A DNA stretch of 64,000 nt from Candidatus Bandiella woodruffii (GCF_034359465.1 NZ_CP110820.1:674501-738500), one strand, 5' to 3'. Shown: positions 50,348 through 60,335, counted from the stretch's first letter. Made by a program: numbers and translations. Notes: generated by a model not told the origin, from the letters alone.

Positions 50348-50628
50348 TTTTTGGATGAGGCCAGGCAGGAAAGCGCTTTTTACTATAATGATGGGATAAT
50401 TAAGTTTTTATCTGGGACGAATAAGGGTATAAGTTATGATATCATCAATTTTAAGGACAAAATTGTCCAAGTTATGCTGCCACCTCTGCAACAGCTTAAT
50501 GTAAATGATCAATACGAGATTACCGCTGGGTGCGACAAAAGCTTTACTAAGTGCGTCAAAAAGTTTAATAATGCAATTAACTTCCGCGGAGAACCACACA
50601 TATCAACCGTGATAAAAAATTTATAACC

Positions 50629-51336
50629 TCAACTCTGTTTTAACAAGTCTTCTTCCACGTCTATGCTAATGTTAGGATCGTCAACTACAGCCACTTTAAT
50701 TTTCATGCCATTTTCCAAAGCTCGTAACTGCTCTAAACTTTCTTGTTTTTCCAAATAAGATGGAGCCATTGAAATAAAGCTTTTTAATGACTTAGGGTTG
50801 AACCCATAAATACCTACATGCTTATAATTTTTATCAAACTTTATCGGCGATCTCGTGAAATATAAAGCCATATTTTGGTAGCTCACGATCGCTTTCACAA
50901 CGTTTGGGTCATCAATTGAATTCTTTTCCGATATTACAGTAACAGCAGTTGCAATATCAACATCACAATTGCTCTCGTCATTTAATAAGTCATTTACAGC
51001 AATTATTGTTTGCGGGCTTATATAAGGCATATCGCCTTGCAAATTAATTATATAATCATATTCTTGATCCAGTGCATCATACCCTTGAAAAACCCTATCC
51101 GTCCCAGATTGTAACTTGGAATCAGTGGCAATGTAATTATATCCATAGAGCTTCACCAAATTTTCCAGCTCCTCGTCACATCCAGCAATCACAACATCTC
51201 CCAAGTTTGCCTTAAGCGCCTGTTGATACACCCTAATTACCATAGGCAATCCATCTATGTTGATTAAAGGCTTTTTAGGCAATCTAGTAGAACCAAGCCT
51301 TGCTGGTATAATAATAACTGTTTTTTTTGAAGACAT
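50629..51336 (-). CDS. kdsB: 3-deoxy-manno-octulosonate cytidylyltransferase
   Basis: Activates KDO as CMP-KDO for the LPS inner core. IIPARLGSTRLPKKPL at the N-terminus, VATDS-like region ATDSKLQSGTDRV, INLQGDMPYI, and the HVGIYGF block are KdsB signatures. The Met at 51336 is preferred over one 34 codons upstream, whose extra residues are unrelated to the family. Length 235 aa. It implies an LPS-bearing outer membrane, unlike Anaplasmataceae. Confidence 0.95.
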   Translation of the reverse strand: MSSKKTVIIIPARLGSTRLPKKPLINIDGLPMVIRVYQQALKANLGDVVIAGCDEELENLVKLYGYNYIATDSKLQSGTDRVFQGYDALDQEYDYIINLQGDMPYISPQTIIAVNDLLNDESNCDVDIATAVTVISEKNSIDDPNVVKAIVSYQNMALYFTRSPIKFDKNYKHVGIYGFNPKSLKSFISMAPSYLEKQESLEQLRALENGMKIKVAVVDDPNISIDVEEDLLKQS

Positions 51337-51481
51337 TACAACAACCTGAAGACAATTTTGGCACACTGAGCGAGACGCAAAGCGTGGCAACCCCACACAA
51401 GCAACAAGCAAAGTGGTAACAAATTTAAGGTTATCCAACTATACAAGGACACTTGCAGTATTTTGTCTATAGCATGGATGG

Positions 51482-51554
51482 TGATCCCGACAGGATTCGA
51501 ACCTGTGACCTACTGATTAAAAGTCAGTTGCTCTACCAGCTGAGCTACGGGATC
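51482..51554 (-). tRNA. tRNA-Lys (TTT anticodon)
   Basis: Reverse-strand cloverleaf: GATCCCG acceptor, AGCTCAGCTGGTAGAGC D arm, ACTGACTTTTAATCAGT anticodon arm, GGTTCGAATCC T arm, encoded CCA at 51479-51481. Lies between ndk and kdsB on the same strand. Confidence 0.95.
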
Positions 51555-51625
51555 TCAAAACTAACGAATTGTAACATATAGTGCAGGCTAAAACAAAGCT
51601 TTTTTCACTATATGCTTTAATTAAT

Positions 51626-52045
51626 TCATCTAACGATTTCAGTTTCAGCAAAGAAAAATGCGATTTCTTTGCATGCATTATCAAAAGAATCAGAACCGTG
51701 TACCGAGTTGGCCTCAATATCCTGGGCAAATTCTTTTCTAATAGTACCGATTGCAGCTTCAGCCGGATTTGTTGCCCCCATCACTTCTCTATTCTTCAAC
51801 ACTGCATTTTCACCTTCCAATACTTGAACAACAACAGGAGCAGAGATCATAAAGGCAACCAAGCTATTGAAAAAAGGCCTGTCCTTATGAATATCATAAA
51901 ACGCTTTTGCTTGGGCTTCAGTCAGCTGGATTCTTTTTTGTGCAACAATCCTCAACCCAGCCTCTTCTAACTTTGCATTAATTTTGCCAGTGATGTTTCT
52001 TTTAGTGGCGTCTGGTTTTATTATGCTAAACGTTTTTTCTATCAT
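51626..52045 (-). CDS. ndk: Nucleoside diphosphate kinase
   Basis: Phosphate transfer between NTPs and NDPs through phospho-His. [12 protein letters not shown] at the start, and the active-site His116 in [24 protein letters not shown] precedes it. 139 aa, standard. It lies 10 bp after the small lipoprotein gene. Confidence 0.97.
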   Translation of the reverse strand: MIEKTFSIIKPDATKRNITGKINAKLEEAGLRIVAQKRIQLTEAQAKAFYDIHKDRPFFNSLVAFMISAPVVVQVLEGENAVLKNREVMGATNPAEAAIGTIRKEFAQDIEANSVHGSDSFDNACKEIAFFFAETEIVR

Positions 52046-52055
52046 TTTTTATTTA

Positions 52056-52223
52056 CTAAACTAGTTTATTACCCAAGGGAGTTCTTTTTATACATGGTTC
52101 GCTGCCATTTGTATACTCTTTTTTGCTGGATGCGCAAGGACTTTTTATATCGTAAACAGATGGGTCCTTAGGCTTACAACTCACTAAAAGAAGTAGAAAG
52201 CAGAAGATTGTTACTCTTTTCAT
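52056..52223 (-). CDS. Small lipoprotein (55 aa) between fabI and ndk
   Basis: MKRVTIFCFLLLLVSC is a lipoprotein signal with lipobox LVSC (Cys16). The 39-residue mature part has two further cysteines (SPCASS, EPCIKR) and no recognised domain. The ATG overlaps the fabI stop (TAATG), a clear sign of coupled translation. Short lipoproteins with this layout occur in Rickettsia, but I cannot name a family with certainty. Not an artefact: codon pattern, signal and coupling agree. Confidence 0.75.
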   Translation of the reverse strand: MKRVTIFCFLLLLVSCKPKDPSVYDIKSPCASSKKEYTNGSEPCIKRTPLGNKLV

Positions 52224-53017
52224 TATGAATTACCAGATAAATTCTTAGGAGCACCAATCACATTATACCCCGCATCCACGTGCATAATCTCACCAGTTAC
52301 ACTTGATGATAGGTCACTAGCCAGATAAACAGCTGCGTTGCCTATATCATGAATCGTAACATTTCTTCTTAACGGCGAATTTTCTTCGTTAAACTTAAGC
52401 ATACTACGGAAATCACCAATACCAGAAGCAGCCAAAGTCTTAATTGGACCGGCAGAGATTGAATTAACGCGGATACCAAGTTCTCCCAGGTCTGCAGCAA
52501 TATATTTCACACTCGCTTCTAATGCAGCTTTGGCGACTCCCATAACGTTATAATTGGGAATAACCTTCTCTGCTCCGTAGTAGGTTAGCGTTAATATACT
52601 TCCATTTGGACTTAGAATTTCTGCAGCTTTTTTTGATGTATACACGAAGGAGTAGCATGAAACATCAAGGGTGTTAAGGAAATTTGCTCTTGATGTGTCC
52701 ACATATCTGCCCTTAAGCTCCTCTTTATCGGAAAATGCAATGGCATGAATAAAGAAATCTATTTGTCCGTGTTTATCTTTGATCATTTTAAATGCCCCAT
52801 CAACCGATTCTGGATTGGTTGCATCACATTCTATTAGAGTATCTGACTGCAATTCATCAGCCAACGGACGCACTCTTTTTTCAAATATCTCGCTTTGGTA
52901 GGTTATAGCAAGCTTTGCACCATGTGCGTGGCAAGCTTTAGCTATCCCCCAAGCAATTGATCTATCATTTGCAAGCCCCATTATTAGCCCGACTTTACCA
53001 GATAATAAGCTTTTCAT
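52223..53017 (-). CDS. fabI: Enoyl-[acyl-carrier-protein] reductase (NADH) FabI
   Basis: Last step of each fatty-acid elongation cycle. Short-chain dehydrogenase fold with GLANDRSIAWGIAKA as the FabI-type NAD loop, HAIAFSDKEELKG, and the catalytic Tyr and Lys in YNVMGVAKAALEASVKY; SISAGPIKTLAASGI ends the active site. 264 aa. Starts 15 bp after the 17 kDa antigen gene. Confidence 0.97.
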   Translation of the reverse strand: MKSLLSGKVGLIMGLANDRSIAWGIAKACHAHGAKLAITYQSEIFEKRVRPLADELQSDTLIECDATNPESVDGAFKMIKDKHGQIDFFIHAIAFSDKEELKGRYVDTSRANFLNTLDVSCYSFVYTSKKAAEILSPNGSILTLTYYGAEKVIPNYNVMGVAKAALEASVKYIAADLGELGIRVNSISAGPIKTLAASGIGDFRSMLKFNEENSPLRRNVTIHDIGNAAVYLASDLSSSVTGEIMHVDAGYNVIGAPKNLSGNS

Positions 53018-53032
53018 AACCTTTATTTTAAA

Positions 53033-53509
53033 TTATTTTACAATTTCCCAAGAACCATCAGCTCTTCTACACGCAGTTCCAAAGCCTTCTTCAACCTTGT
53101 TACCAATCTTAATTTTTTGGGTATACTCTCTGCAGTTTTGTCCGTAGTCATTTACAAAAGTTTTTACAGGAACTACCTCTCCAGAAGCATGCGAATCAGG
53201 ATTATTCCAAGATGCAGGAGCTCCAGACTTGTTATACTCAAGCGCCTTAAGTTGTGCGTTTTGCTGCAGCTCCAAATCTCTCTGATCTAAAGACCTACCA
53301 AGCGCATTCCCCGCCAAGCCACCCAGCACTGCCCCGGTTGCAATAGCAACTTTATTTCCGGTTCCTTTACCTATGGCAGACCCAATCAAAGCCCCAGCTA
53401 TGCCGCCTCCTATGGTGCCCATCGTAGTTTTGCTTGTTTGCCCTGCTTCATTGGTGTAACATCCAGAAAGGGCAGATACAACACATAAACCAATTATTAT
53501 TCTTTTCAT
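53033..53509 (-). CDS. Rickettsial 17 kDa surface antigen family lipoprotein
   Basis: Outer-membrane lipoprotein related to the Rickettsia 17 kDa genus-common antigen. Signal peptide with lipobox LSGC (Cys17); then the glycine-zipper domain (GTIGGGIAGALIGSAIGKG, GAVLGGLAGNALGRSLD) and a C-terminal domain with NCREYTQ and GTACRRADGSW. 158 aa. Taxonomically informative: close homologues are typical of Rickettsiales. First of a likely operon with fabI, the small lipoprotein and ndk. Confidence 0.93.
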   Translation of the reverse strand: MKRIIIGLCVVSALSGCYTNEAGQTSKTTMGTIGGGIAGALIGSAIGKGTGNKVAIATGAVLGGLAGNALGRSLDQRDLELQQNAQLKALEYNKSGAPASWNNPDSHASGEVVPVKTFVNDYGQNCREYTQKIKIGNKVEEGFGTACRRADGSWEIVK

Positions 53510-53633
53510 TTTTCTCTGTTTAAGTTAACCCTTATAACGTAAATAATAGGCATAATATCTCATAAATGCAAGCAAATCAATATAGTGGCTAAGAATGCAT
53601 ACTATTGCTTAAAGGCAAAAATAATTTTAAGGT

Positions 53634-55544
53634 TTACACAAAACTGCTTAGCTTTTTCGCCCTTGTTTTATGCCTTAATTTTCTAAGCGCTTTTGCCTCA
53701 ATCTGTCTAATTCTTTCTCTTGTAACATCGAATTGTTTGCCCACCTCTTCTAATGTGTGGTCTGTTTCCATACTAATTCCAAACCTCATTCGAAGAACCT
53801 TCTCTTCCCTTGTAGTTAATGTTGCCAACACCTTTGTTGTTATCTCCCTAAGATTTGAATGAACAGCAGAGTCTATGGGTTTGATAGCATTTGGGTCCTC
53901 GATAAAATCACCCAACGTGCTTCCTTCATCATCCCCAAGCTGATTCTCTAAACTCATTGGTTCTTTTGAAATTTTCAGCACTTTTTTCACTTTTTCAACA
54001 GGGATGGAGAGCTGCTCAGCTATCTCTTCAGAGGTTGGTTCTCTGCCTAAATCATGCGCCAATTGCTTGGATGTACGTACAATTTTATTGATGGTCTCAA
54101 TCATATGTACTGGTATCCTAATGGTTCGGGCTTGATCAGCGATTGAACGGGTAATCGCTTGTCTGATCCACCAAGTTGCATAAGTTGAGAATTTATAACC
54201 TCTGCGATATTCAAACTTATCTACAGCTTTCATAAGTCCTATATTTCCTTCTTGGATCAAATCCAAAAACTGCAATCCACGATTGGCATATTTTTTGGCA
54301 ATTGATATAACAAGTCTTAAATTAGCCTCTATCATCTCTTTTTTTGCCTTATTAACAGCCCTCTCCCATTTCTGCACGTTATGAAAAAGCTCTTTAAAAG
54401 CTGAAATAGAAAGCCCACACTGTTCCACAATCTGGTTAAATTTTTGCTCGGTCTTGGTGAAAAACGAGGTATTATCTTCAAATAGTTGATTATATTTAAC
54501 ACCTTGGGCTTTAAAAGACTCAAACCAGTCGTTTTCTAATTTTATTTTATTATACCCCTCTAAGAAGTTAATTTTGTTAAAATTGGCTTTAACGGCAACT
54601 TTTATCAACTCACTTTCAATTTGAATAATAGCTTTGTTGATGTTTTTGAGCTTGGTAAAAACACTTTCTATATATTGCTCATTTAGCCTTATATCGCATA
54701 ATAATTCGGTAATTTTTGCTATGTACTCTTCCTGTGCTTTAGTAATGGTTGAAATTTCCATATCGTCTTTCTTCTTCAACGCCCCAGCACTTAATTTTTT
54801 CAAAGCGTTGATGGCATGGTAAGATTTCAGCAATTCTCTGCTATATTCAGATATTTCTGACAGCTTATTCAAAATTTTAGGCTTTAAATCGTTTTCCATT
54901 GCAGAAATAAAACTTCTTCCATCATCAAAATCCTCGACTTCCTCGCTATCTTCACTCTCCTCAACATTATCACTTGTATTTATATCTTCTTTTTGATGAT
55001 CAAAAGTTTGCGATGTACCATCGCTATTGGCCGTAGCATCTATATCAATAATTTCCCTGAGAAGCTTTTTCCCTGTTAATATATCATCATACCAGTCTTG
55101 CATCTCTTTTAGAATAGTTGGGGTCTGGATCAAATAATATATTTTTTTATTTCTACTATCTTCAATTTTCTTGGCAACCCCAACCTCGCCTTCTCGTGTT
55201 AACAACACTTTGTATCCCATTTCTTTTAGATACATCCGCACCGGGTCATCGTTGTTAATGCTAGAGTCTAAACCTGAAGAGCTTGTTTCAAAACCATCCA
55301 TGTCCTCAGCTCCATCAACCTCACCTGGCAATCTAACATCCAAATCCTGGTCAGTGGCAACCGGAGTTACAACTGTTATACCAGATTCATCTAAAAACGA
55401 TAATACCGCATTTATAACCTCAGGCGTGGTATCTTGGGGAATTATCTTGTCCAAAGCCTCTGATGATATCTTTCCAATTTTGATGTATTCCTGTAGTTTT
55501 TCATGAAGTTTTGTATCTTTTAACTTGGTGTGGACTTGCTGCAT
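53634..55544 (-). CDS. rpoD: RNA polymerase sigma factor RpoD (sigma70)
   Basis: Primary sigma factor. Region 1.1 at the N-terminus; region 1.2 ([12 protein letters not shown]); an acidic, non-conserved insert around residues 165-215; region 2 ([50 protein letters not shown] in blocks), region 3, and region 4 ([20 protein letters not shown]). 636 aa. dnaG lies 45 bp upstream on the same strand, the classical dnaG-rpoD pair. Confidence 0.98.
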   Translation of the reverse strand: MQQVHTKLKDTKLHEKLQEYIKIGKISSEALDKIIPQDTTPEVINAVLSFLDESGITVVTPVATDQDLDVRLPGEVDGAEDMDGFETSSSGLDSSINNDDPVRMYLKEMGYKVLLTREGEVGVAKKIEDSRNKKIYYLIQTPTILKEMQDWYDDILTGKKLLREIIDIDATANSDGTSQTFDHQKEDINTSDNVEESEDSEEVEDFDDGRSFISAMENDLKPKILNKLSEISEYSRELLKSYHAINALKKLSAGALKKKDDMEISTITKAQEEYIAKITELLCDIRLNEQYIESVFTKLKNINKAIIQIESELIKVAVKANFNKINFLEGYNKIKLENDWFESFKAQGVKYNQLFEDNTSFFTKTEQKFNQIVEQCGLSISAFKELFHNVQKWERAVNKAKKEMIEANLRLVISIAKKYANRGLQFLDLIQEGNIGLMKAVDKFEYRRGYKFSTYATWWIRQAITRSIADQARTIRIPVHMIETINKIVRTSKQLAHDLGREPTSEEIAEQLSIPVEKVKKVLKISKEPMSLENQLGDDEGSTLGDFIEDPNAIKPIDSAVHSNLREITTKVLATLTTREEKVLRMRFGISMETDHTLEEVGKQFDVTRERIRQIEAKALRKLRHKTRAKKLSSFV

Positions 55545-55589
55545 TATGAATTTAAATTATTTTGATTAAAATGAAACATTTGTAGTTAA

Positions 55590-57368
55590 CTAGTATTTTC
55601 TCAACCTATTTTCAAGTTTTTGCTCATACTCTTTTAGATATAACATTTTTTTCATTAACTTGTCATCTATTGTTACTAATAGTTGAGTTTTTATTTGTTC
55701 AAGCTCTCGCTTTATAACCGCAACTTTCTTTATGTCAAAAGCCCTAAGCAAATTGATTCTAGCATCTTCTATGGAGCCATAGCCAGCACGCCCTTTCAGT
55801 TTTGGCAACATTTCCAATATGTCGCTGTTAATTCCTCTAATTGTGTTTACGTCTTTACAAGAGGAGTCCATCGCGACATTTTTGCCAAAATGGCGATCTA
55901 ACAATATTTTTCTGATTTTGTCAAGAAAATCCGGGAGGTCGATTGCCACCAGCTCTTCAATAATTTCATTCTCTTCAAGAAATGTAGGATAATTACACAA
56001 GATAGTGATGATGAACAAACTTTCTTGATCCTTATCCGGGGCTGACAAATTAAGTTTAAATTGTGATATGTCTAATTTGGAAGTGGGCCTGACATCTTTA
56101 TAACCCTGCATCCTCAGATTATGCAACAAGTCATAATATCTGCCAAGCAGGTGCTGCATATAATTTTTTCTTATTGCTGGGTCCTTTATTTCCCCTGCTA
56201 ACTTTTCCAGGTTTTTCTTGAGCAAAACTTTTTTCTCAGGGGTGTTTAAGCTAAATTTATTAGCCTCATGATTAAATATGTAATCAACAAGTGGAGCGCT
56301 TTGTCTCAACAATTGTAAAAAAAAGTCAACACCATTATTCTTTATCACTTCATCTGGATCCTTGCCACGCACAAGCTTTGTGAAATTTAAAGACCTATTG
56401 TGAGAAAGGTGCTGCAAGCTTTTATGGGCTATCTTTATAGCAGCGTTTTGGCCAGCTTCGTCATCATCAAAACAAATTGTCGGTTCAGAACACATACCCC
56501 ACAACATCTCAACTTGGGCTAGCTTGATGTTAGCCCCAAGCGGGGCAACAACGTTGTATATGCCGTGATTTGCCAATGCTATAACATCCATATAACCTTC
56601 AACCACCAAAACCTCTTTTTGCCTATGAATGTACGGCTTAGCAAAATGATATCCATATAAGTTATCACTTTTGTGGAATATTGGGTTTTCAGCAGAGTTA
56701 AGATATTTTGGCTGCCCTTCATCTATTATCCTCCCTCCAAAAGCAATGAAATCTTCTGATTTGTTTTGAATAGGAAAAATCAACCGGTTGAAAAATGGAT
56801 TATAAGTAAAGTTATTTTTACTTTGTATAATGCCAGAATCAAACAAGTCTTTTTCTTGGAATTGAGATCTCAGTAACTTTATGAAAGAGGATGAGTCCTT
56901 AGGCGCAAATCCCAGTTTAAAGCGCTTTATGGTGTCTGAAGTTATACCTCTTGATAAAATATAGTTCATGGCTTTTTTGCCACCTTCCGAAAATAATTGC
57001 TGATGAAAAAAGTCCGCAGCTTTTTTATATATCTGGTAGAATAGTTTATTTTTTTCTATTTTGGCCAATACTTTAGGAGTTTGCTTTTGAAACTCAACCC
57101 CAGCTATATATGCCAGTCTTTCCAAAGCATCCTTATAACTGATTCCTTCATATTGCATTAAAAAGGTAAATGCATCCCCATGAGCTCCACACCCAAAACA
57201 ATGGTAGCTTTGCTTTGCGTCATTTACAAAGAATGAAGGAGTATTTTCTTTATGAAAAGGACACAGCCCAACATAACCAGAATTCCCCTTATTTTGAAGA
57301 CTGACTTTTTTACTTACTATTTCGGATAATAGTATTTTGGACTTGATTAATTCAGCTTCTAAAGCCAT
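55590..57368 (-). CDS. dnaG: DNA primase
   Basis: Makes RNA primers at the fork. CHC2 zinc domain with Cys36, His39, Cys57 and Cys60 (CPFHKENTPSF, YHCFGC); TOPRIM domain with VVEGYMDVIAL and FDDDEAGQNAA; C-terminal helicase-interaction part less conserved. 592 aa. rpsU, which precedes dnaG in many genomes, is absent. Confidence 0.96.
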   Translation of the reverse strand: MALEAELIKSKILLSEIVSKKVSLQNKGNSGYVGLCPFHKENTPSFFVNDAKQSYHCFGCGAHGDAFTFLMQYEGISYKDALERLAYIAGVEFQKQTPKVLAKIEKNKLFYQIYKKAADFFHQQLFSEGGKKAMNYILSRGITSDTIKRFKLGFAPKDSSSFIKLLRSQFQEKDLFDSGIIQSKNNFTYNPFFNRLIFPIQNKSEDFIAFGGRIIDEGQPKYLNSAENPIFHKSDNLYGYHFAKPYIHRQKEVLVVEGYMDVIALANHGIYNVVAPLGANIKLAQVEMLWGMCSEPTICFDDDEAGQNAAIKIAHKSLQHLSHNRSLNFTKLVRGKDPDEVIKNNGVDFFLQLLRQSAPLVDYIFNHEANKFSLNTPEKKVLLKKNLEKLAGEIKDPAIRKNYMQHLLGRYYDLLHNLRMQGYKDVRPTSKLDISQFKLNLSAPDKDQESLFIITILCNYPTFLEENEIIEELVAIDLPDFLDKIRKILLDRHFGKNVAMDSSCKDVNTIRGINSDILEMLPKLKGRAGYGSIEDARINLLRAFDIKKVAVIKRELEQIKTQLLVTIDDKLMKKMLYLKEYEQKLENRLRKY

Positions 57369-57399
57369 TGATTTGCAAGATTTTTATAGTTTAAGTCTA

Positions 57400-57696
57400 C
57401 TAAGCCTTACGACTCATCAAACCTGGCACTTTGGCTCCAGCTCCTATCGGAGTGACGGGCGGAGACAATTGAGTGGTTATGGTTAATGAGGAAAGCACAA
57501 GCACATCATGCATCCCTTTCATAGCATTTACAACTTTGTCGATCGCAAGGAAGGGAGTGAACTTACCAACAACAGAACCAAAGTTTTTAGATTCTTGCAT
57601 ATTCTCAAAAGAGATACCTAGTTCTCCCTTCAACAACGTGATATCTATATTCATTCCACCCCCTATAGAGCCCCCTGTGGTCAATCCTTCAGACAT
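57400..57696 (-). CDS. Hypothetical protein, 98 aa
   Basis: No family recognised. A glycine-rich start (TTGGSIGGGMNIDITLL), then amphipathic stretches (AIDKVVNAMKGMHDVLVLSSL) and a proline-rich end; no signal peptide, no cysteine. It lies 31 bp upstream of dnaG on the same strand and may lead that operon. Confidence 0.5.
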   Translation of the reverse strand: MSEGLTTGGSIGGGMNIDITLLKGELGISFENMQESKNFGSVVGKFTPFLAIDKVVNAMKGMHDVLVLSSLTITTQLSPPVTPIGAGAKVPGLMSRKA

Positions 57697-57857
57697 GCGT
57701 ATAATGTTATAAAAAATGCTCGTATCCCAGCATACTAGAATCTGACTTTATTATCAATCTAAGACTGTTGAGCTCCTCTAGTAAACTTAATTTATCAGAT
57801 GTGCAGCTTTGTATAAACGAAGGCAAACTTTCCACTAAAATATAGAACAAATGGTTT

Positions 57858-58538
57858 TTAGTCAAAGGTCTTTTGCATTTTCTCTCTTATCGAAGTCACC
57901 TGACTCTTATAGTCATTGCCTTGGAAAAGATAGCTCCCCACTATTGCCAAATCAGCTCCAGAGTCTTGACACAAACTTACGGTTTGTGGGTTTATCCCGC
58001 CATCCACACCTATTTGAATATTATCCAACCCTTTTGTCATTTCCGCAATGGCTTTAATTTTCTCAAGCTGGCTTTCAAGGAATTGCTGCCCACCAAACCC
58101 TGGGTTTACTGTCATAACCAATATTTCATCCAATTTATGATAGATATATTGAAGCACGCTTGCTGGTGTTGATGGAACAATGGCAATACCAACTTTTACG
58201 CCTAAAGCCTTTATACGCTCTATCAAACTGTCCACATGAATGACTGCCTCATAGTGGAAAATAATCAAATCACTCCCAACATTCGCAAAATCCCCAATAT
58301 ATCTTTCCGGCTCACTCACCATCAGATGAGTTTTTAGTGGAAGATGGGTTTTGGCTCTTATGCATTTAACGATGTCTGGGCCAAAGCTGATATTTGGTAC
58401 AAAATGCCCATCCATGATGTCAAGGTGGATAGAGTCTGCACCGGATTGCGTTATCAACTCCACTTCTTCTCCGAGCTTCGAAAAATCAGCTGCAAGAATA
58501 GAAGCCGATACTTTACTTTTCTTCATTGAAATCGCCAT
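57858..58538 (-). CDS. rpe: Ribulose-phosphate 3-epimerase
   Basis: Interconverts ribulose-5-P and xylulose-5-P. TIM barrel with VSASILAADFSKLGEE, DIMDGHFVPNISFGP (metal His/Asp), HLMVSEPERYI, MTVNPGFGGQQF and VDGGINPQT. 226 aa. The 160-bp stretch after it on the same strand has only a doubtful ORF. Confidence 0.97.
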   Translation of the reverse strand: MAISMKKSKVSASILAADFSKLGEEVELITQSGADSIHLDIMDGHFVPNISFGPDIVKCIRAKTHLPLKTHLMVSEPERYIGDFANVGSDLIIFHYEAVIHVDSLIERIKALGVKVGIAIVPSTPASVLQYIYHKLDEILVMTVNPGFGGQQFLESQLEKIKAIAEMTKGLDNIQIGVDGGINPQTVSLCQDSGADLAIVGSYLFQGNDYKSQVTSIREKMQKTFD

Positions 58539-58613
58539 AAATTTGTTATCATTTTGACATAAATATCGTTAAATGTTAACTTAATAGTGATTTAATATAC
58601 ATATTTTTGCAAA

Positions 58614-59546
58614 ATGCTGGACAGGTGGTTATTCGAAGCGCTAAAAGTCACTGAGACTACAGCTGTAGGCTGTTATGATTGGATAGGCAAAGGCAATAAC
58701 ATTGCAGCCGACCAAGCTGCCGTTAACGCAATGAGGGAGGCATTAAACGCATTACCGTTTGATGGACGCATAGTGATTGGGGAGGGAGAAAGAGATGCTG
58801 CCCCAATGTTATACATAGGGGAAAAAGTTGGAGCTGGCGGAGAGGTGATAGAAGTAGCTGTGGACCCACTTGAAGGCACTAACATTTGTGCAAGAGGTGA
58901 TTATGGCTCTATGGTCGTGATGGCTTTAAGTACAGCAGGTTCATTCTTAAATGCCCCTGACATATATATGGAAAAAATAGTTATAGGCCCAGATTATCCT
59001 GAAGAAATAATTTGCGTGAATGATGGAACTAGAGAAAATTTAACCAGGTTGGCTAAACATAAGAAGTGTCGCACCGATGATTTGGTCGTGATGATATTGG
59101 ATAGAGAAAGGCATAAAAACTCTATCGACGGCGCCAGAGCACTGGGCGCGAAAGTATTTTTACTGGCCGATGGCGATATCTCAGCCGCCATTGCGGCAGC
59201 AACTCCGGGAAGTGGAGTTGACATGTATATCGGGGTTGGTGGGGCGCCAGAAGGTGTTTTGGCAGCTGCAGCTTTGAAATGCATCGGTGGCCAAATGAAA
59301 GCAAGGCTAGTTTTTAAAACTTCGGAAGAAATAAAGAGAGCCAAAGCGATGGGTATAGAAGACATAGACAAAGTGTATAATGCGCATGGTCTGGTAAAAA
59401 ATGATGCAATATTCTCTGCAACTGGCGTTACTGACGGACTGCTAGTGAATGGCATAAAGAAGCAAAACAGCCATATTATCACGGAAACTTTGCTGATGAG
59501 CACCTTACAGAAAAAAGCGTTTAAAATCAAAACCAAAAGTTGCTAG
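58614..59546 (+). CDS. glpX: Class II fructose-1,6-bisphosphatase (GlpX)
   Basis: Gluconeogenic phosphatase. ALKVTETTAVGCYDWIGKGN at the start, GEGERDAAPMLYIGE and DPLEGTN as metal and substrate motifs, and GVGGAPEGVLAAAALKCIGGQ. 310 aa. recO starts 7 bp downstream. Fits a gluconeogenic role together with eno. Confidence 0.95.
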   Translation: MLDRWLFEALKVTETTAVGCYDWIGKGNNIAADQAAVNAMREALNALPFDGRIVIGEGERDAAPMLYIGEKVGAGGEVIEVAVDPLEGTNICARGDYGSMVVMALSTAGSFLNAPDIYMEKIVIGPDYPEEIICVNDGTRENLTRLAKHKKCRTDDLVVMILDRERHKNSIDGARALGAKVFLLADGDISAAIAAATPGSGVDMYIGVGGAPEGVLAAAALKCIGGQMKARLVFKTSEEIKRAKAMGIEDIDKVYNAHGLVKNDAIFSATGVTDGLLVNGIKKQNSHIITETLLMSTLQKKAFKIKTKSC

Positions 59547-59553
59547 GCTTGGC

Positions 59554-60288
59554 ATGATAGAAATTAAAGATGTGGGGATTATAATTTCTTCAAGCCATTT
59601 TCAGGAGAAATTTTTGATTGTCAGATGCTTCTCTGAAAACCATGGTATTATTGCTGGATTAGTGAGGGTTGGAAGGAAAAAAAATGATGTTATACCTGGA
59701 AACATTGTTGTTTTACACTGGAAAGCCAGGATAAATGAACAATTAGGATATTTGAGCGTTGAAGTCTTACACTCAACTTTAGCTCAGATTATGTTTTCTA
59801 GTAGCAAAATTAGCATTCTCAATTCAACAATTTCTATGCTAAAAAGCGCATTAAAAGAGCGCGAAGTCAATAAAGCAATTTTTGAGGAGGCGCAGGATTT
59901 ACTATACTCAGTTTGCGGGAATACAGATGCAAACGTTAATTACAAATCTTACGTAAATTTTGAAGCCAAGCTATTAAATAGTTGTGGTTATGGCTTAGAT
60001 TGGTCTAAATGCGCAGTGACAAATAGCCAAAAGAACATTAAATATATCTCACCTAAAACTGGAAATGCTGTAACACAGGTGGTTGGGGAGAAATATAAAA
60101 ATCAGCTATTTGAGTTGCCAATGTTCTTGATTGACGGCAGTATAGATGCATGTGCGAAAGATATTTTATCCGCACTCAATATACTGGGTTATTTTATTGA
60201 GAAATATATTTTCGCCCAACATCACATAAAGATACCAAAAATGAGAAGCATTTTAGTAATGGATATAGAAAGAAATCTTGAGCAGTAG
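59554..60288 (+). CDS. recO: DNA repair protein RecO
   Basis: Loads RecA on SSB-coated gaps with RecR. N-terminal OB fold (DVGIIISSSHFQEKFLIVRCFSENHGI in parts, LVRVGRKK) and a helical C-terminal domain; the zinc cysteines found in many RecO proteins are reduced (NSCGYGLDWSKCAV keeps two). 244 aa. Co-directional with glpX, 7 bp apart. Confidence 0.9.
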   Translation: MIEIKDVGIIISSSHFQEKFLIVRCFSENHGIIAGLVRVGRKKNDVIPGNIVVLHWKARINEQLGYLSVEVLHSTLAQIMFSSSKISILNSTISMLKSALKEREVNKAIFEEAQDLLYSVCGNTDANVNYKSYVNFEAKLLNSCGYGLDWSKCAVTNSQKNIKYISPKTGNAVTQVVGEKYKNQLFELPMFLIDGSIDACAKDILSALNILGYFIEKYIFAQHHIKIPKMRSILVMDIERNLEQ

Positions 60289-60292
60289 GATT

Positions 60293-60335
60293 ATACTACT
60301 CCGCTAAATTCAACTTTTGACGTAAGGACTAGCTA
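60293..60335 (+). repeat. Short dispersed repeat motif after recO
   Basis: TATACTACTCCGCTAAATTCAACTTTTGACG combines the start of the 8638-type unit with the ATTCAACTTTTGACG motif of 25575. The rest of the gap to 60446 shows no gene. Confidence 0.4.

Larger units (their letters stand above)
48622..50626 (+). pseudogene. GTA/phage tail protein, DUF2163 (gp13-like), frameshifted and IS-interrupted
   Basis: Three pieces. 48622-48948 is the N-terminal part. A -1 shift at AAAA (48945-48948) leads to IGAIRIHQHNQFYASIISL and SPYCRAKFCDDRCGLSKDAY, the DUF2163 cysteine block, up to 49147. The IS5-family element at 49148-50347 follows, then DEARQESAFYYNDGIIKFL and the terminal AGCDKSFTKC...FNNAINFRGEPHI block to 50626. 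Removing the element with one TTTTT copy restores the frame (SKNSFLDEARQ). The gene was intact in the past and is now dead. Confidence 0.8.

Noticed and set aside
57710-57865. Open frame on the minus strand after rpe (LVESLPSFIQSC...SMLGYEHFL), about 50 codons
   Set aside because: No ATG or good ribosome-binding site, starts inside rpe, and no family recognised; more likely a chance frame in AT-rich DNA.
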